From contig NZ_CP196822.1 in assembly GCF_051912485.1 (NCBI RefSeq), positions 2,232,001 to 2,296,000 of the forward strand: a DNA stretch of 64,000 nucleotides, read 5' to 3'. The DNA comes from Nitrobacter sp051912485 (GTDB lineage Bacteria > Pseudomonadota > Alphaproteobacteria > Rhizobiales > Xanthobacteraceae). This document shows positions 61,101 to 64,000 of this stretch, in pieces. Position 1 is the first letter of the stretch. Each line of letters begins with the position of its first letter. The notes beneath the pieces were generated by a model that saw nothing but the letters and a program-made list of their open reading frames with translations, did no database searches and was not told where the DNA came from. The translations under genes and the position numbers were made by a program.

Positions 61101-61873
61101 CAATCCCAGATCCGCCACGGCGCCCGGCCAGACTGCCACAATTCTTCAAGCGCCATTTTATCGCGCAGCGTATCCATCGGCTGCCAGAAACCGTAATGGC
61201 GATAGGCCGCAAGCTGGTTGTCGCGCGCCAGAGCTTCGAGAGGCGCAGATTCCCATGAGGTCTGATCGCCATCGACCCGATCGATAACTCCAGGATTGAG
61301 TACAAAGAACCCGCCGTTGATATGCGCATTGTCGCCAGGCGGTTTCTCCACGAAGGATTTGACAGAAGATCCTTCGATTTCCAGCGCTCCATAACGTCCC
61401 GGTGGTCGCACCGCGGTCACTGTTGCGACCTTCCCGTGTTCTTTATGGAATGCGACCGTGCCTGCGATATCAACATCGGAAAGCCCGTCGCCATATGTGA
61501 AGCAGAATGGCTCGTCCGGATCGAGATAGTTTCGCACCCTCTTGAGACGGCCGCCGGTCAGCGTCGCCTCACCCGTATCGACTAGCGTAATCCGCCACGG
61601 CTCGGCGTTGCTCTGATGATAGGTGACGCTGTTCTTCGCCGCATCGATCGTGACATCGGAATGATGCAAGACGAAGTTCATGAAATACTCTTTGATCATA
61701 TAACCTTTGTAACCAAGACATATGACGAAGTCATTCAAACCATGATGCGCGTAAAGCTTCATAATGTGCCAGAGAATCGGGCGCCCACCGATCTCGATCA
61801 TTGGCTTCGGCCGCGTCGATGTTTCCTCAGATATTCGCGTGCCCATCCCGCCGGCAAGGATCACGACTTTCAT
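61100..61873 (-). CDS. rfbF: glucose-1-phosphate cytidylyltransferase
   Basis: 257 residues. MKVVILAGGMGTRISEETSTRPKPMIEIGG is the nucleotidyltransferase signature (split by family spacing). The segments YKGYMIKEYF, FTYGDGLSDVDI and GGFFVLNPGVID are characteristic of RfbF. It makes CDP-glucose from CTP and glucose-1-phosphate, feeding RfbG. It is followed directly by the C-methyltransferase with a TGATG overlap. Confidence 0.96.
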   Translation of the reverse strand: MKVVILAGGMGTRISEETSTRPKPMIEIGGRPILWHIMKLYAHHGLNDFVICLGYKGYMIKEYFMNFVLHHSDVTIDAAKNSVTYHQSNAEPWRITLVDTGEATLTGGRLKRVRNYLDPDEPFCFTYGDGLSDVDIAGTVAFHKEHGKVATVTAVRPPGRYGALEIEGSSVKSFVEKPPGDNAHINGGFFVLNPGVIDRVDGDQTSWESAPLEALARDNQLAAYRHYGFWQPMDTLRDKMALEELWQSGRAPWRIWD

Positions 61874-61909
61874 AACATCACTCGCTTGTCCAATGTCGCT
61901 GATCTCACC

Positions 61910-62761
61910 TCAAGACTGCCCACTTTGCACCGGACGGCACCGCGCCTCGACATGAAATCCGACGGTAAATTCCTTGATAAGAATAGCCTTGTCGATCTTG
62001 TAGAGATAACGAGGAAGCAAATTTCCCATGAGGTTCAGGAGCTGCTTGCCATGCCGTTCGTGCAAGTTCTTGTGCTGGTCGTAAGTCGATTCGAAGCGCA
62101 CACACTCCTGAGCGAGATGAGCGAAGAAGCCATGGTTCGGCTCAATCGACACGACATCGCAACCGAACTCGGTCAAGAATTTGCGGTACCAGTGGTCCGT
62201 GTAGCCGCCATAGAAATGATACGGCTCCTGATGCAGACCTGACCCGAGAGGGGCTGTGATAAAGAGCCGTCCACCCCGCTTGGTGATCCGTATCATCTCC
62301 TTGAGCGATTCGATCGGATACGGGACGTGCTCCAGGACCTCGGTGCAAAGAATAACGTCGAAAGACTCATCTGGAACCGGGATCGCGGTAATGTCCGACA
62401 CATGGTCGATCTTCGCGTACTGACCCTCCGCACCCTTATAGCCCTCGTATTGCGCGAAATCCTGAGTTTCATATTTGCAATGAGCAAATAGCCCCTTGTA
62501 GGGCGCGGTGCCGGCACCGATATCTAGCACGCGAGATCCGGGCTCGACTGATTTTGCCCTGTCAGCGACCCATTTGTCGCGAAAGCCCGCATTGAACCTA
62601 TAGACATCGCCGCTGTCATCCGCCGCTTGCTTATCGAGATAATTGTGGAGATCTTGAACGCTGAGCCAAGATGATACGTTCTGCACCCATCGCATGAGGC
62701 CGTTTGCAATGCGCCGTGTCAGCCTGCTTGCCACAGCCGGCGGCGAGGTATTGTGATTCAT
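61910..62761 (-). CDS. class I SAM-dependent methyltransferase
   Basis: 283 residues. VLDIGAGTAPYKGLFAHCKYE, ITAIPVPDESFDVILCTEVLEHVPYP and LKEMIRITKRGGRLFITAPLG give a full Methyltransf_11 core. The polar C-terminal helix set is unassigned. It probably modifies a sugar of the polysaccharide. It lies 36 bases upstream of rfbF on the same strand. Confidence 0.85.
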   Translation of the reverse strand: MNHNTSPPAVASRLTRRIANGLMRWVQNVSSWLSVQDLHNYLDKQAADDSGDVYRFNAGFRDKWVADRAKSVEPGSRVLDIGAGTAPYKGLFAHCKYETQDFAQYEGYKGAEGQYAKIDHVSDITAIPVPDESFDVILCTEVLEHVPYPIESLKEMIRITKRGGRLFITAPLGSGLHQEPYHFYGGYTDHWYRKFLTEFGCDVVSIEPNHGFFAHLAQECVRFESTYDQHKNLHERHGKQLLNLMGNLLPRYLYKIDKAILIKEFTVGFHVEARCRPVQSGQS

Positions 62762-62830
62762 AATTCTGTGATCCTATACGCAGAAGGTGACTCATTTTTC
62801 TGGTTTCAAAAAGCTGATCCCCACGTCTTT

Positions 62831-63550
62831 CTATTTTGTCAGTTCAATATACTCGCGCCAGTAAATCGATGACGAGCAAATCCCGAGAGCCGCTTCCTTG
62901 CCGCAGTTGGCGATGGGGTCGAGAATCGTCACGTACGGCACGAACTCCCCGTGAAGCTGCGGCCACGGATGGTTCTGATAGGACATATACGCGACTTCGA
63001 TCTTCTCGCGCTCAAATATCTCATGATCCAGATACTTCAGCGCGCCAAGGCCCGTAATGTATTTTGTCGCCTGCGTCTTCTTCGCGATCTCCAGAAGTCG
63101 GACGCTGCTCCTGCCCCCAACATTGCAAGCCGACGAATATCCAAACGATGTGCCGATACCCAGCCATGCAGCGACCAGTTCAACCGCATTGGCATTGAAC
63201 TCGGCGACATTGCTGCTCGGGTGAGCATAGATTCTCTCGGCAAGATCGAACATTTCCGGGAAATATGGGGCCTCACCATAATAGGCACGCAGCGTTCTCA
63301 GATGCTTGTCGCGCCAATCGTCGCCCTCGACATACCAACTTTCGCGGATGGTCCGCCCGGATCGCCTGCGATCAATCGGCGCGGTCAGCCATCGCACCCC
63401 GTCCGGTCCTTTGACCTGCACCCGCGATATAAAGCTCCGCCCCTGCGGCAATTGCACATCGTCATAATGGATGAACCGGTCGGCAAGGCGAACCTGCTCG
63501 AACAACCCGATCCAGGGTAGAAACATCGGCTGAGAAACGACCAGATTCAT
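62831..63550 (-). CDS. WbqC family protein
   Basis: 239 residues. The start MNLVVSQPMFLPWIGLFEQV and HYDDVQLPQGRSFISRVQV define the WbqC family, often in O-antigen loci. KYITGLGALKYLDHEIF is also conserved. The family's reaction is unproven; involvement in sugar modification is inferred from context. Its ATG overlaps the stop of the formyltransferase upstream by four bases, so the two are coupled. Confidence 0.85.
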   Translation of the reverse strand: MNLVVSQPMFLPWIGLFEQVRLADRFIHYDDVQLPQGRSFISRVQVKGPDGVRWLTAPIDRRRSGRTIRESWYVEGDDWRDKHLRTLRAYYGEAPYFPEMFDLAERIYAHPSSNVAEFNANAVELVAAWLGIGTSFGYSSACNVGGRSSVRLLEIAKKTQATKYITGLGALKYLDHEIFEREKIEVAYMSYQNHPWPQLHGEFVPYVTILDPIANCGKEAALGICSSSIYWREYIELTK

Positions 63551-64000
63551 GGGATCAGCGCCCTCGTCCCGAGCTGGCCCTGAAACCTGTCGAACGCGGC
63601 GATAGATGCCTCCGCGCGAAGGGCAGGACTGCACGACGGGGTGGTTCGCCTGGAAGCTATCCAATTCACGGCTTCAGAACCCGGCGAGACCGAGACCGCC
63701 CCCGAATGCATCCATTCCAGCAGGCAAAACGCAAGATACGTCTTCTGAACGTAGGACACGCGGCTCCAGGAATCTGCTGTGGCCGATGCGTCTATTGGCG
63801 AAGCCACCTGAGCCACAATCAGACCGTCGTCCGGATTCGCGTTGGTCACATGCAGGGTCGCGCCCACGAACCCGGCATTCCGCGCCCGCGCGCGATCCAG
63901 CGCGTGAAATCCGCTGTAAGCGGGCAAAAGGGACGGGTGGATGTTGAAGCACAGAATAGACGAGAACAGCTCTGATGTGATCAGGCGGGTGAAGAACAAC
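63547..64000 (-). CDS. formyltransferase-family protein (N-terminus outside window)
   Basis: The frame is open to the window edge, giving about 150 residues. ILCFNIHPSLLPAYSGFHALDRA matches the formyl-THF-binding region of PurN/Fmt-type enzymes (Asn-x-His-Pro-Ser-Leu-Leu-Pro). THVTNANPDDGLIV-like residues follow. Because it is coupled to a WbqC gene in an O-antigen locus, sugar N-formylation is possible, but purine or other formyl transfer cannot be excluded from a fragment. Confidence 0.75.
   Translation of the reverse strand, partial: LFFTRLITSELFSSILCFNIHPSLLPAYSGFHALDRARARNAGFVGATLHVTNANPDDGLIVAQVASPIDASATADSWSRVSYVQKTYLAFCLLEWMHSGAVSVSPGSEAVNWIASRRTTPSCSPALRAEASIAAFDRFQGQLGTRALIP

Overview
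The window is chromosomal DNA of an alphaproteobacterium, most likely family Nitrobacteraceae/Bradyrhizobiaceae (the Nitrobacter–Bradyrhizobium–Rhodopseudomonas–Afipia group). The evidence is the high-GC housekeeping genes, a circularly permuted two-piece tmRNA whose tag reads ANDNYAPVAQAA, the gene order thyA–folA–hflK–hflC–DUF2065–degP, and paired DUF4169/ribbon-helix-helix genes. The genus is an inference and was not searched.

Layout. 1–15.8 kb is conserved core: miaA and serB with overlapping divergent starts, the protease/quality-control and folate block on the minus strand, the ssrA tmRNA next to its proteolysis adaptor sspB, fumC, small regulators, a very large AsmA-like protein and a thioesterase. 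16–31 kb holds a UvrD/PcrA-type helicase carrying an in-frame palindromic repeat insertion, a frameshifted AbiJ-NTD4/HEPN-like gene, an ABC exporter, an L,D-transpeptidase, a membrane-fused spermidine-synthase-like protein, a phytoene-desaturase-like oxidoreductase, prmA and a Xaa-Pro aminopeptidase. A cluster of DnaA-box-like 9-mers lies near 27.5 kb. 31.6–33.4 kb is an A/T-richer islet with a complete retron-like unit: a candidate msr-msd RNA bounded by a long inverted repeat, then a reverse transcriptase with the retron NAxxH and VTG motifs fused to a trypsin-like serine protease. 33.4–41 kb is core again (DUF899, cspA, ahcY, metK, a methyltransferase, UDP-glucose dehydrogenase).

41.4–47.7 kb is a decayed mobile/phage-derived region. 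It starts at a degenerate tRNA-Gly-like sequence. It carries a terminase-small-subunit-like gene, an XRE regulator with three 15-bp operator-like sites, a YqaJ exonuclease and an ERF annealase fused to an HNH-like nuclease. It is bordered by remnants of purU and wecC. A 173-bp part of the regulator locus is repeated at 49.6 kb.

47.9–64 kb is an O-antigen/surface-polysaccharide locus: wecB, a polyprenyl-phosphate sugar-1-phosphate transferase, a WbpV-like reductase/epimerase, several glycosyltransferases including a GT11 fucosyltransferase, and CDP-glucose sugar genes (rfbF, rfbG, an SDR reductase, a C-methyltransferase) implying a CDP-linked, possibly C-methyl-branched deoxysugar. It ends with a WbqC-family protein and a formyltransferase running off the window. 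At least two genes here (wecC, a WbpD-like acetyltransferase) are broken, so the locus appears to be turning over.

The strongest discovery candidate is the RT–trypsin retron unit. The AbiJ-like gene, split exactly at a T TTT TTA slippery heptamer, is second.
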